Of a DNA stretch of 64,000 bases, positions 14,336 to 23,658 are shown in pieces (position 1 is the first letter of the stretch; each line of letters opens with the position of its first letter). The DNA lies in contig CANHVU010000002.1 of NCBI GenBank assembly GCA_947464275.1, positions 62,001-126,000 on the forward strand, in the 5' to 3' direction. The stretch is from Bacteroidota bacterium. GTDB lineage: Bacteria; Bacteroidota; Bacteroidia; UKL13-3. The translations under genes were made by a program, and so were the position numbers. The notes beneath the pieces were generated by a model, which saw only the letters and a list, made by a program, of their open reading frames with translations, made no database searches and was not told the origin of the DNA.

Positions 14336-16450
14336 TTATCTCCTTTGTGGGGGTTGACTTCCTGGTCTTACTCTTTGACCTGGAGCAGGTTTAACAGGAT
14401 CTGCTGTTTTAGGTTTAGGAGGAGCTACATAATTAGTTTCAATTACTTTTACTGTAGTCCTTCTGTTTTCTTGATGCTCAGCTTCCGAACATTTTTGACC
14501 TTCAATTCTTTCATTAGGTCCTTCACAAGCACATTTTTTTATTGCAAGCTCGTTTTCTCCATATCCTCTAGAAACTAAACGCATTGAATCAACTCCATGG
14601 CGAATTAAATAACCAACACATGAATCAGCACGTCTTTGCGATAATTTGATATTGTATAACGAATCTGCTCTACAATCTGTGTGCGAACCCAATTCATATT
14701 TTAACATTGGATATTTATTCATTATAAATACTAATGAATCTAAAATCTCTGCCGAACGTGGTCTAATATCTGCACTATCTAAGCCATAATAAATTCCTTT
14801 AACCGTAAATTCTTCTAAATCAATTGGTTTTAAAGTTAAATCTTGTACCAAATCAGTTGAAACTTCAAGCCCTTTGGTTGTTGCTCCGTATATCTTACTA
14901 TCATAATGTAATGGCTTTGAACCATAAAAATCATAGTCTGTACCAGCTCTTAATGGAATTCTATACGAACCAACTTCGTCAGTTTTTACTACTAACTTAA
15001 TGGTATCATTACTATTAGTAAACTGGATAGTTGTATTTTTCAGAATTGCACCATCTTTTGAACTTCTAGCCACACCACTCAAAGTAAATACCAATGGTGT
15101 TTTTGTAAATCTGTAAATGTCATCTCCACCTTTGCTGTTCAATCTGTTAGATGCAAAAAATCCACTTTCTTTATCTTTTGAGAAGATAATTGAAAAGTCA
15201 TCTCCACCCGAGTTTATTGGTGCTTTCATGTTGATAGCATCACTCCAATCGGTACCTTGTCCTTTGGTATAAAATATATCTAATCCACCCATACCACATT
15301 TGCCATTTGAGGCAAAGTATAAAGTGCCATCTTCGTGTTGGAAAGGAAAACCTTCGTCACCATCAGTATTAATTGCTGGACCTAAATTTACTGGATCGCC
15401 CCAAGCATTTCCTCTTTTGCTGTAACTTACACTGTATAAATCTTTACTTAATTCTGCACCTTCAGGATTTTCTGCACTAGTTACTGGCTTAGCAATACTG
15501 CCAGGCATATTACTTGAGAAATATAATGTAGTTCCGTCTTTACTTAAAAATGGTTGGCCACAATCAAATGAATCGGTACTAAAAGGAAGTGGTACTGGAA
15601 CGCTCCACTCTGTTCCGCTCAATTTAGATTCGTATATTCTACAATGTGCTCCCTTACCATCATTTTTTTCACCATAATTACATTTAGTAAAATACATGGT
15701 GGTAAATTTTGCATCAAAACAAACAGTACCATCGTTCCATTTTCCATTCACATTTTTCTTGTCAACTAAAATGGGTGGGCTATAATTTTCAATAATTTCT
15801 TTATTCTTTTTGTTTAATTTCAACGTTGTTGTGTAAACATCGCAGTATCCATTATTAAACCAACCGTATTTGTCTTTACCGCTTACACCTACTTCAAGTC
15901 TATCACTTGAAAACATTAATTGGTCTTTTCTAAAATACATTGGAGCAAAGTCACTAAATTTGGTATTTAATTTAGCTACATTTTCAACAACAAAACGTGT
16001 TTTTTCTGATTTCCATTTCTGTGCATTTATACTTCCACAGTCTTCTAAGTCAATCTTTGGATCAGAACCAACATCTTTTTTGTATTTATTAGCCTCAGTA
16101 ATTGCTTCAACATATTTTTCCGAAAATTTCAAAGCTTGAATTTGACGGTATTTCGCTTCAGAATTGGTTGGATCTTGCTGAACAGATTTGGTGTACCAAT
16201 TTTGGGCTACAAGCCAATTGTTTGATAATCTAGCGCATTCAGCAGCATAAAAAGCTGCTTCTTTCTTAATATCTTTGTTTTTAGTAGTACCATATACTTT
16301 TTGATAAATGGTTCCAGCTGCTGCATATTGTAGGTCTTTGAACTTTTTTCGAGCTTCGTTAATATCTCCTCCACCACTTTTACAAGCGAAGAATAAAGCA
16401 GATAATATTAATACAAATCCAGTTAATTTTATCATGTAATTTTGTTTCAT
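14336..16450 (-). CDS. PorE-like type IX secretion lipoprotein (TPR, PD40 propeller, CRD, OmpA)
   Basis: 704-aa outer-membrane lipoprotein candidate. Order of domains: lipoprotein signal with lipobox LFFAC (Cys ~23); TPR-like helices (~residues 30-115); WD40-like PD40 beta-propeller (~150-430, e.g. FDAKFTTMYFTKC, LSKDGTTLYFSSNMPG, GFPFQHEDGTLYFASNGKCG); a carboxypeptidase-regulatory-like domain (~435-520, FTLSGVARSSKDGAIL); and an OmpA-type peptidoglycan-binding domain (~540-665, GSHTDCRADSLYNIKLSQRR) with a Pro/Arg-rich tail. This is the architecture described for PorE, a peptidoglycan-associated T9SS component. Similar architectures exist outside T9SS, so the role is inferred. The T9SS-sorted protease at 28.1 kb agrees with it. 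Confidence 0.8.
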   Translation of the reverse strand: MKQNYMIKLTGFVLILSALFFACKSGGGDINEARKKFKDLQYAAAGTIYQKVYGTTKNKDIKKEAAFYAAECARLSNNWLVAQNWYTKSVQQDPTNSEAKYRQIQALKFSEKYVEAITEANKYKKDVGSDPKIDLEDCGSINAQKWKSEKTRFVVENVAKLNTKFSDFAPMYFRKDQLMFSSDRLEVGVSGKDKYGWFNNGYCDVYTTTLKLNKKNKEIIENYSPPILVDKKNVNGKWNDGTVCFDAKFTTMYFTKCNYGEKNDGKGAHCRIYESKLSGTEWSVPVPLPFSTDSFDCGQPFLSKDGTTLYFSSNMPGSIAKPVTSAENPEGAELSKDLYSVSYSKRGNAWGDPVNLGPAINTDGDEGFPFQHEDGTLYFASNGKCGMGGLDIFYTKGQGTDWSDAINMKAPINSGGDDFSIIFSKDKESGFFASNRLNSKGGDDIYRFTKTPLVFTLSGVARSSKDGAILKNTTIQFTNSNDTIKLVVKTDEVGSYRIPLRAGTDYDFYGSKPLHYDSKIYGATTKGLEVSTDLVQDLTLKPIDLEEFTVKGIYYGLDSADIRPRSAEILDSLVFIMNKYPMLKYELGSHTDCRADSLYNIKLSQRRADSCVGYLIRHGVDSMRLVSRGYGENELAIKKCACEGPNERIEGQKCSEAEHQENRRTTVKVIETNYVAPPKPKTADPVKPAPGQRVRPGSQPPQRR

Positions 16451-16573
16451 GTGTAAATACTTTTTGCGTTTGATTTAGTACAAACGCAATTTTAATGTTT
16501 TTAGCGTATTAAACAATGTTTTTTTTTGCAACTTTTCTTTTTTTAATTATCTATAAATGAGTGCTTTTAAACA

Positions 16574-16608
16574 AAACAGCCATTCAAAATAGTATTGAAT
16601 GGCTGTTT
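16574..16608 (-). terminator. Intrinsic terminator of glnN
   Basis: A perfect 14-bp stem, AAACAGCCATTCAA with TTGAATGGCTGTTT, and a 7-nt loop, 25 bp beyond the glnN stop. The minus-strand side continues TTGTTT, so it can terminate in that direction. Confidence 0.88.
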
Positions 16609-16632
16609 AAAAATGCATAAAATGCAAAAAAA

Positions 16633-18822
16633 TTATTTAATAAATAACATTTCTCTGTACTTAGGTAATTGCCATAAAGTATCATCTACCATAAACTCTA
16701 AAGCATCACTTGACGAGCGAACATTATCAAATAAAGGTTTTACTTTATGGCATAATGCCACCGCTGCTTTGTGTGTATTAACTGCATGGTGTGCTTTTTC
16801 AGTTTCAATAATTATTTTATCTACGTTATCGCTAATTGTTTTTATATGTTTAGAAATAGTTTCGATAGTTTTTAACTGTGTTTCGTAGCTTGCTTTGCTT
16901 AAACCCGCACCTTTTAAAGCTTGAACATTAGTAGCCAATTTGCTTTGGTATTCTACAGCAGCCGGAATTACATGTGATGTAGCTAATTGTGATAATGTTT
17001 TTGCCTCAATGTCTATCTTTTTTACATATAATTCTTGCATAATTTCATAACGAGCTTCTAATTCTATTTTGCTAAAAATATTATTTCTAGTAAATAAATC
17101 AGCCGATTGTTTTGAAACGTAGGCATTCAAAGCTTCTGGAGTAGTTTTTACATTTGATAAACCACGTTTTTCAGCTTCTTTAACCCACTCGTCACTATAA
17201 CCATTTCCTTCAAACAAAATGTTTTTAGATGCTTTGTAATAAGCTTTTAAAGTGCTCAAAATAGCTTCTTCTTTCTTTTTACCTTTCTTAATTAAGGCAT
17301 CTACCTCAGCTTTAAATTTGTTTAATTGGTCTGCCATTACTGTGTTTAAAACAATCATTGCATTAGCACAATTTGCACTTGAACCAACCGCTCTATATTC
17401 AAATTTATTTCCAGTAAAGGCAAATGGCGAAGTACGGTTTCTATCGGTATTGTCTAATAAAATATCAGGAATTTTGATAACATTGATAGCTTGTTTTGAT
17501 TTGGTATTAACCTTAGCGCTCGATTTATCGTTTAAAATTGAATCTAACACGTTGGTCATTTGGCTGCCAATAAAAATACTCATAATTGCCGGTGGAGCTT
17601 CGTTGGCACCCAAACGGTGATCGTTACTTGCAGTAGCAATTGATGCACGTAATAAATCAGCATTATCGCTAACAGCCTTAATTACATTTACAAAGAAAGT
17701 AAGGAATTGTAAATTGGTTTCTGGATTTTTGGTAGGAGCTAATAAATTTACACCTGTATTGGTAATTAAACTCCAGTTATTGTGTTTTCCGCTACCGTTA
17801 ACACCAGCAAATGGTTTTTCATGTAACAGAACTTTTAAACCATGGCGCTGACTCACTTTTTCCATTAAATCCATTAACAATTGGTTATGGTCAACTGCTA
17901 AATTAGCTTCTTCAAAATTTGGAGCACATTCGAATTGACCTGGAGCTACCTCGTTATGACGGGTTTTTAAAGGGATTCCTAATTTGTATGCTTCAGTTTC
18001 ATAATCCACCATAAAATCGTGAATTCTTGGAGGAATTGAACCAAAGTAATGATCTTCTAATTGTTGTCCTTTTTCAGGAGCATGGCCTAATAAAGTGCGG
18101 CCAGTTAACATTAAATCTGGACGAGCATAAAACATAGCTTCGTCAATTAAAAAATATTCTTGCTCTATACCTAAACTTACTGATGATTTAGTAACGTTAG
18201 TATCGAAGTAATCAGCGCAAACACTTACTACTGATTTTTCAACTGCATGTAATGCTTTTAATAAAGGTGCTTTAAAATCTAGCGCCTCACCTGTATAAGA
18301 AACAAAAATGGTAGGAATACATAAAGTTTTACCATTATTTTCTTCCATAATAAATGCTGGCGATGAAGGGTCCCAAGCGGTGTAACCACGCGCTTCAAAA
18401 GTGTTACGAATACCTCCGTTTGGAAAACTACTTGCATCTGGTTCTTGCTGAACCAAAGCGCCTCCTGAAAACTTTTCCATTGAACGACCATCTTCAGTTG
18501 GTTCAAAAAAGGCATCATGTTTTTCGGCTGTAGCACCCGTTAATGGCTGAAACCAATGTGTATAATGCGTAACTCCACGGCTCATTGCCCAATTTTTCAT
18601 TCCCGAAGCTACTGCATCAGCATGGCTACGGTCAATTTTTTCACCCATTTTTACAGCTCTTGAAACTGCTTCGTAAGCTTCTTTGCTTAAAAAGTTTTTC
18701 ATGGCACTGTCGTTAAATACATTGCTGTTGTAAAAATCTGATACTTTTTCAGATGGGGCTTTGGTAAGAACTGGATTTCTGCTGAGGGCAGTTTTTAAAG
18801 CGTTGAAACGTAAAGTTGGCAT
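16633..18822 (-). CDS. glnN: Glutamine synthetase type III
   Basis: 729-aa GSIII, which makes glutamine from glutamate, ammonia and ATP. The length (~720-730) separates it from the ~450-aa GSI. Visible landmarks are GVTHYTHWFQPLTGATAEKHDAF split by the family's N-terminal motif, SLGIEQEYFLID (metal-binding glutamates), RHNEVAPGQFECAP, AGVNGSGKHNNWSL (the H/N ATP and glutamate site) and NRTSPFAFTGNKFEYRAVGS. No adenylylation-site motif of GSI is seen, as expected. GSIII is the usual enzyme in Bacteroidota. It is monocistronic, with a strong terminator. The start codon is the ATG before PTLRFNALKTALS. Confidence 0.97.
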   Translation of the reverse strand: MPTLRFNALKTALSRNPVLTKAPSEKVSDFYNSNVFNDSAMKNFLSKEAYEAVSRAVKMGEKIDRSHADAVASGMKNWAMSRGVTHYTHWFQPLTGATAEKHDAFFEPTEDGRSMEKFSGGALVQQEPDASSFPNGGIRNTFEARGYTAWDPSSPAFIMEENNGKTLCIPTIFVSYTGEALDFKAPLLKALHAVEKSVVSVCADYFDTNVTKSSVSLGIEQEYFLIDEAMFYARPDLMLTGRTLLGHAPEKGQQLEDHYFGSIPPRIHDFMVDYETEAYKLGIPLKTRHNEVAPGQFECAPNFEEANLAVDHNQLLMDLMEKVSQRHGLKVLLHEKPFAGVNGSGKHNNWSLITNTGVNLLAPTKNPETNLQFLTFFVNVIKAVSDNADLLRASIATASNDHRLGANEAPPAIMSIFIGSQMTNVLDSILNDKSSAKVNTKSKQAINVIKIPDILLDNTDRNRTSPFAFTGNKFEYRAVGSSANCANAMIVLNTVMADQLNKFKAEVDALIKKGKKKEEAILSTLKAYYKASKNILFEGNGYSDEWVKEAEKRGLSNVKTTPEALNAYVSKQSADLFTRNNIFSKIELEARYEIMQELYVKKIDIEAKTLSQLATSHVIPAAVEYQSKLATNVQALKGAGLSKASYETQLKTIETISKHIKTISDNVDKIIIETEKAHHAVNTHKAAVALCHKVKPLFDNVRSSSDALEFMVDDTLWQLPKYREMLFIK

Positions 18823-18950
18823 ATTTTATGTTTGATTTTTGCGGTAAAAATAATGCTTAACAAAATATTAGCCTATTTATTTTTAATTAATGTTGCACAT
18901 TTTTTCAAGACGAGTTGAAGATGCCTTTATAATAAAGGTTTTCGAGCTAA

Positions 18951-19652
18951 TTATTTTTTAGGTCCTTTTGGTTGCAATGGTCTAATTTCAAGATTTACAG
19001 TATGAAAATTATCAGGCATTTGCAATGCGAAGATTAAATTGGCCGCCACATCTTCGGGCATTAACATATAATCGTGAGGTTTTACGCCTGGACTATTTCT
19101 GAAAAAATCTGTTTTTACCGCGCCAGGATAAATACAAGTTACTTTTATTTTAAAATCGCGAACTTCGCGAAAAAGCGACTCGCTAAAACCTTTTACAGCC
19201 CATTTACTTGCTGAGTAACCAACTACTTGCGCCATTCCTTCTAACGCAGCAGTAGAAGCAATATTGATGATATGGCCAATTTCCTTTTCTTTCATTTTTG
19301 GCAAAGCCATTTTACAGCAATAAAAAATACCGTTTAAGTTGGTTTCTTGCATTTCATGAAATTGTTCAATAGGCATATCTTCCAAAAACCCAAAATAACC
19401 TAATCCTGCGTTATTTATAAGAATATCAATGGTTTGCTTAGTTTTTGTAAATATTGTATTGAAAGCATTTTGAACTGAATCAAAGCTGCGTACATCGCAG
19501 TTGATAAAAGTGTAATTTGAATTTGAAATGTCGTTATTATTTCGACCTAAGCCAAATACTGTTGCGCCATTTGCTAATAATTGTTCGCATACGGCTTTGC
19601 CAATTCCTTTGCTAACACCTGTAACAACGGCTATTTTGTTTTGTAAATTCAT
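18951..19652 (-). CDS. Short-chain dehydrogenase/reductase
   Basis: 233-aa classical SDR. Cofactor motif TGVSKGIG (residues 11-18), NNAG at ~80-83, catalytic Ser ~133 (INIASTAA), and YSASK with Tyr146 and Lys150. The arrangement matches NAD(P)-dependent oxidoreductases of ~230-250 aa. PGAVKTDFF follows the active site, as in the family. The substrate is not predictable; relatives are often annotated 3-ketoacyl-ACP reductase-like. It stands alone, more than 100 bp from glnN, on the same strand. Confidence 0.9.
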   Translation of the reverse strand: MNLQNKIAVVTGVSKGIGKAVCEQLLANGATVFGLGRNNNDISNSNYTFINCDVRSFDSVQNAFNTIFTKTKQTIDILINNAGLGYFGFLEDMPIEQFHEMQETNLNGIFYCCKMALPKMKEKEIGHIINIASTAALEGMAQVVGYSASKWAVKGFSESLFREVRDFKIKVTCIYPGAVKTDFFRNSPGVKPHDYMLMPEDVAANLIFALQMPDNFHTVNLEIRPLQPKGPKK

Positions 19653-19884
19653 GTAAAAATTGTAAGATTAGAAAATTTAAAGATTACAAGATTACAAAAA
19701 TTGATTGCTTGTCCAAGAATATATTCTCGAATAAATTAAACATATTTCGCTTCCTCTAGTATATTTTTGTTATTATTGTGCGCTTAAAAAATTTACTTTA
19801 AGCTTATTACTAGCTATTTATAGGAGTTAGTAATTATTTAAAAACACTAAAATTTTGAAAAACATTACTTCAGGGCAATTTAAA

Positions 19885-21036
19885 ATGATTGCCAAAACAC
19901 AACAAGGCTTGGAGCCTTTGTTAGAAAAAGAATTACAAGAACTTGGAGCACAAAATACACAGCGCTTAAAACGAGCAGTTAGTTTTGAAGGCGATAAAAG
20001 GTTAATGTACAAGGTAAATCTTCATTCTCGTTTGGCGCTAAAAATTCTTTTGCCTTTTTATAGTTTCAAAGCCAGAAACGATCGAGAACTTTATGATGCA
20101 ATTGGTACTATTGATTGGAGTGCATTTTTAGATGTAAATGGTTCGTTGGCAATTGATGGATTATTGCGTTCTGATTATTTTAACCATTCACAATACATAG
20201 CTTTAAAGGCTAAAGATGCCATAGTTGATCAATTTAGAACTAAATTTAACAAACGTCCTAATGTTGATATTGTTAACCCTGATTTACGTTTAAACTTACA
20301 TATTTTTCAAGATAGCGCCACGCTATCGTTAGACTCAAGTAACGACTCATTGCACCGCAGAGGTTACCGCGAGGATGCAAATAAAGCTCCTTTAAATGAA
20401 GTAACAGCTGCTGCTATTGTTAAAATGACGGGTTGGAACGGTTCAGAGGCTTTGATGGATGGCATGTGCGGAAGTGGAACCATATTGATAGAAGCAGCCA
20501 TGATGGCTAAAAATATTCCTGCTAATTACTTACGCAAACGTTTTGGTTTTCAGTCGTGGTTAGATTACGATCATCAACTTTGGCAGGAGGTAAAACAAGA
20601 AGGAAAAGCTGGAATAAAAGATATTAAATTAACCATTAACGGTTCTGATATTTCGTGGGATACATTGCAAATTGCAAAATCAAACGTAGATAAAGCTGGT
20701 TTAACTGGTGTAATAAAATTAGATAAAACGCCTTTTGAAAACCTAATGCCAAATGCTGAAAGAGGTTGCTTAATAATGAATCCGCCTTATGGCGAGCGCT
20801 TAGCTTTGGAAGAAGCAAATGCTTTTTATAAAATGATTGGAGATAAATTCAAAAAAGATTTTTCAGGTTGGCAAGCTTGGGTTTTATCCTCAAATCAGGA
20901 GGCTATGAAAAGTATTAGGCTAAAAACTTCTCAGCGTTTATTGGTTTTTAACGGCCCATTAGAATGCAAGTTCCATCAATACGAAATGTACCAAGGTACC
21001 AAACGTGTTTTTGATAAAGAAACTAAAGCCGAATAA
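19885..21036 (+). CDS. THUMP-domain class I rRNA methyltransferase (RlmL/RlmK-N2-G type)
   Basis: About 383 aa, predicted to N2-methylate a guanosine of 23S rRNA. The N-terminal part (KTQQGLEPLLEKELQELGA) plus a THUMP domain (~residues 50-150) precede a methyltransferase domain. The SAM site reads ALMDGMCGSGTILIEAAMMA and the catalytic motif is NPPYGERL, typical of N2-G methyltransferases (N-P-P-Y). It matches the N-terminal half of E. coli RlmL and the stand-alone YpsC-type proteins. I chose the ATG at 19885; a TTG at 19855 would add ten residues (KNITSGQFK) with no family support. The gene ends 1 bp before the stop of the convergent gene. Confidence 0.88.
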   Translation: MIAKTQQGLEPLLEKELQELGAQNTQRLKRAVSFEGDKRLMYKVNLHSRLALKILLPFYSFKARNDRELYDAIGTIDWSAFLDVNGSLAIDGLLRSDYFNHSQYIALKAKDAIVDQFRTKFNKRPNVDIVNPDLRLNLHIFQDSATLSLDSSNDSLHRRGYREDANKAPLNEVTAAAIVKMTGWNGSEALMDGMCGSGTILIEAAMMAKNIPANYLRKRFGFQSWLDYDHQLWQEVKQEGKAGIKDIKLTINGSDISWDTLQIAKSNVDKAGLTGVIKLDKTPFENLMPNAERGCLIMNPPYGERLALEEANAFYKMIGDKFKKDFSGWQAWVLSSNQEAMKSIRLKTSQRLLVFNGPLECKFHQYEMYQGTKRVFDKETKAE

Positions 21037-21037
21037 A

Positions 21038-22354
21038 TTATTCGTTCACCATATTTAACCAAACCGTTCGCCAATGCTCCCATTCAGGAGTATTGGTAAG
21101 GTTGGAGTTATGCCAAATACTTATAAAGTTTCCGCCTACTTTTTTAACTTCAGTTTTTAGTTTTTGAATAGCTATATTGGCTTCTTCAGGAGTGAAATTT
21201 TCTCCATTTTTTAAAGTAACATCCATTATGCAAGGCGAAAATATTTCTAAGTTTTTTGCGGTATTTTCTATCAAATCAAAAAACTGAAAACCTTTGGAAG
21301 TGCTAGCTCTAAAGCCAATTTTATTACCATAAGCCATGCTATAATCTTCCATTATATTACTTTCTATTAAATGATTAAAACTAGAAGGTAGTTTAAATTT
21401 TAAAAAATGGAACCTGCTTGTATTAATTGTAGTATTGCTTATTTTTTCTAATTCGGTTTTTTCGGTAAAAAGTATTTTTTTACTTGAACTAGCGTGGTAT
21501 GAAGGATGAATTCCAACTGGAAATTTAGAAGCAATATGCTTTATTAAATTTTGATATTCGCTACTTTCTGGAAGCAAGTTTTTGTCGTGAGTGCTTTCGC
21601 TTTCAGCTAATAGAAAAAAGAAATGAGATGGTTTATTGCCCAAAGACTTAAAAATGAAATCATAAGTATCAAATTCATCTTTTAGGTTTTTGTCAAATTG
21701 TTTATTCAGTTCTTTAAAGTCAAGTCTGAATAAATTACCCAAAGCTTTTTTGTAAAATCTAAATGAGCTTAAACCTTTGTATTTGTATGCAAAATCAATA
21801 TCAAAAGTATTTAACTCAGCATAATTAGTAAGTGTATAATTGATATGACTATACTGTTTATGAATAATTTTGCCCAACTCTATTGCCCAAAAATCAACCA
21901 ATGGAATTTGTAGAAAACCATTTTTAAAAGCCAAACTTTCTTCAGCCTTAAATCTATTGTGTAAATCGAAATGAGGGAGAATATATTCTTCGTATCTACC
22001 TAATAAATAAAAACTGGCACTAAATATATCGAACGGTAAATGCTGCTTTGGTGGTTCAATAAATTTATCAGTATCAAATTTTAAGTTAAAAAAGGTATGA
22101 ATAAACTGCTCACTTTTTTCAACTACTACAGGAATTTTCTTTAAATTTTCTTCAAATAAAAGGGTGTGAGCCGGAATATTAATGCAGTGCTCCATAATGG
22201 TGTTGGAGTAGTTTATTTTAGGCATTTTTGAACGCATAAAATAATCAAAGCTATCGGTTAATGTATAAGTTATTTGAAGGCGTTTAAGCAAAACCTCATT
22301 TAAAATATAGAGTAACCTTGGCGATTTTTCGTCAGCTGCAAAAATCAAAAGCAT
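21038..22354 (-). CDS. Polysaccharide deacetylase-like protein (DUF7033-type N-terminus)
   Basis: 438-aa protein with an N-terminal domain (residues ~1-140) that looks like the DUF7033 type seen fused to deacetylases in Bacteroidota (RLQITYTLTDSFDYFM, LPFDIFSASFYLLGRYEEYI). A C-terminal NodB-like region begins at TFDIDFAYKYKG (Asp-x-Asp) and continues with KFPVGIHPSYHAS (metal-binding His) and GFRASTSKGFQFFDL. The second metal-binding His pair is therefore present. The enzyme would remove acetyl groups from a cell-surface glycan, but activity is inferred. It is 33 bp upstream of no other gene on this strand except the HAD gene, which reads into it. Confidence 0.75.
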   Translation of the reverse strand: MLLIFAADEKSPRLLYILNEVLLKRLQITYTLTDSFDYFMRSKMPKINYSNTIMEHCINIPAHTLLFEENLKKIPVVVEKSEQFIHTFFNLKFDTDKFIEPPKQHLPFDIFSASFYLLGRYEEYILPHFDLHNRFKAEESLAFKNGFLQIPLVDFWAIELGKIIHKQYSHINYTLTNYAELNTFDIDFAYKYKGLSSFRFYKKALGNLFRLDFKELNKQFDKNLKDEFDTYDFIFKSLGNKPSHFFFLLAESESTHDKNLLPESSEYQNLIKHIASKFPVGIHPSYHASSSKKILFTEKTELEKISNTTINTSRFHFLKFKLPSSFNHLIESNIMEDYSMAYGNKIGFRASTSKGFQFFDLIENTAKNLEIFSPCIMDVTLKNGENFTPEEANIAIQKLKTEVKKVGGNFISIWHNSNLTNTPEWEHWRTVWLNMVNE

Positions 22355-22387
22355 ACTGCAATATACAATTTAGGGTTGAATTATAAG

Positions 22388-23011
22388 CTATTGTTTTTCA
22401 AGCAGTTTTATTTCATCTACAAACCATTGTCCAATAGGTCTTTTTGTCCAAATACTTTTAATACCCATTGTTTCAGCTGCTTTGAAGTGCATTCGGGTAT
22501 CGTCTATAAATATAGTTTCTTCAGGCTTTAAGTTGTTTTCGTCTAAAATAATTTGCCAAGCTTCTAGGTGTGGTTTGCGCAAATGTATTTGATGTGAGTA
22601 ATAAATTTTATCAAAAAGATTTTCCCAAATTTCATCTGGATGGTCTTTTTCAAATATTTTTTTAAATTCTTGAATGTGTAATTCGTTGGTATTACTTAGA
22701 ATAAAAATTTTATATTCTTTTCTTAGCTGTTTTAAAATTTCAATTCTATCAATTGGAACATTTAAAATCATGTTGTTCCAAGCATTAGAAATTTCTACAT
22801 CACTGGCATTTCCTTTAAGTTCAGCCTTAATGGTTTGTACAAATGTTTCAGTATTTACTTTACCCAATTCATATTCTTTAAAAATGGGCAATTTTTCATT
22901 TACTTCGTCTAAATCAATATTGAGTCGTTTAAAACTTCTAATAGTTCTATCTTGATCAAGATTTACAATTACACCGCCTAAATCAAAAATTATAGCTTTA
23001 TATTTTAACAT
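22388..23011 (-). CDS. HAD-superfamily phosphatase (YihX-like)
   Basis: About 207 aa. The motif I region reads IIFDLGGVIVNLD, the form 'DLGGV' seen in the YihX/epoxide-hydrolase-N-terminal subgroup, with the first Asp as nucleophile. Motif II is FILSNTNELH, the Lys region is RKPHLEAW, and motif IV is IFIDDTRMHFKAAE. Such proteins dephosphorylate small sugar phosphates or similar compounds. I chose the ATG at 23011 (MLKYKAII); the longer reading to 23059 adds 16 residues that overlap the tRNA promoter region. It reads towards the deacetylase-like gene 33 bp away and may be co-transcribed. Confidence 0.88.
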   Translation of the reverse strand: MLKYKAIIFDLGGVIVNLDQDRTIRSFKRLNIDLDEVNEKLPIFKEYELGKVNTETFVQTIKAELKGNASDVEISNAWNNMILNVPIDRIEILKQLRKEYKIFILSNTNELHIQEFKKIFEKDHPDEIWENLFDKIYYSHQIHLRKPHLEAWQIILDENNLKPEETIFIDDTRMHFKAAETMGIKSIWTKRPIGQWFVDEIKLLEKQ

Positions 23012-23092
23012 TTTATAAAAATTATTTGCAATAATAATACAAATTACATACTTTCGCACTCCCTAAAAAATCAAAGAATAATCATTTGATTT

Positions 23093-23169
23093 GGGCCTAT
23101 AGCTCATTCGGTTAGAGCAACTGACTCATAATCAGTAGGTGCCTGGTTCGATTCCAGGTGGGCCCACCA
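23093..23169 (+). tRNA. tRNA with anticodon CAT (Met or lysidine-type Ile)
   Basis: 77-nt cloverleaf with encoded CCA. Acceptor GGGCCTA/TGGGCCC (one G-T pair), D-arm GCTC...GAGC, anticodon stem ACTGA/TCAGT with loop CTCATAA (anticodon CAT), T-arm CCTGG/CCAGG with TTCGATT. Elongator Met and the Ile2 tRNA whose C34 becomes lysidine share this loop. Initiator Met is unlikely because the three G-C pairs of the anticodon stem are absent. A TACTTTCG element precedes it by ~40 bp. The hairpin after it is a good terminator. Confidence 0.92.
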
Positions 23170-23170
23170 T

Positions 23171-23204
23171 AAAAAAGGAGTTACAATTTGTAACTCCTTT
23201 TTTG
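23171..23204. terminator. Bidirectional terminator (tRNA / dut)
   Basis: A perfect 15-bp stem, AAAAAAGGAGTTACA with TGTAACTCCTTTTTT, with a 3-nt loop. It starts right after the tRNA CCA end and lies 16 bp from the convergent dut stop, so it can end both transcripts. Confidence 0.92.
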
Positions 23205-23219
23205 TTTCTAAATAGGTGA

Positions 23220-23654
23220 TTATATTTTTCCAGTACTTCCATAACCACCAGCGCCACGGCCTGTTTCGCTTAACTCAGTGGTAATTTCCCATACAGCCGT
23301 TTCGTGCTTGGCTATAACTAATTGGGCTATGCGCTCCCCATTTTTTATTTCAAACGGCTCGGTTCCATGATTAATTAAAAGTACTTTAACTTCGCCTCTA
23401 TAATCAGCATCAATGGTGCCTGGACTGTTTAAAACAGTAATTCCGTGTTTAAAAGCTAAACCACTTCTGGGTCTAACTTGGGCTTCATAACCTACTGGAA
23501 TTTCCATAAATAAACCTGTAGGTATAAGTGCTTTTGAATTTGGATTTAAAATTATTGACTCACTTACAAAAGAGCGTAAATCCATACCTGCGGCATGAGC
23601 TGTTTCATAAGCAGGTAATTCGTTGTTAGAAGTATTAATTATTTTTATTTTCAT
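23220..23654 (-). CDS. dut: dUTP diphosphatase (trimeric)
   Basis: 144-aa dUTPase converting dUTP to dUMP and PPi, which keeps uracil out of DNA and feeds dTMP synthesis. All five motifs can be read: AAGMDLRS (I), [11 protein letters not shown] (II), [15 protein letters not shown] (III, with the catalytic Asp), NGERIAQLV (IV) and [11 protein letters not shown] (V). The length is typical. It lies 5 bp after the flippase start and reads in the same direction as a packed block of five genes running from pssA to dut. Confidence 0.97.
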   Translation of the reverse strand: MKIKIINTSNNELPAYETAHAAGMDLRSFVSESIILNPNSKALIPTGLFMEIPVGYEAQVRPRSGLAFKHGITVLNSPGTIDADYRGEVKVLLINHGTEPFEIKNGERIAQLVIAKHETAVWEITTELSETGRGAGGYGSTGKI

Positions 23655-23658
23655 AAAA

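Noticed and set aside
23012-23059. 16-residue N-terminal extension of the HAD phosphatase
   Set aside because: The ATG at 23011 begins right at the conserved first strand; the extension overlaps the tRNA promoter region.
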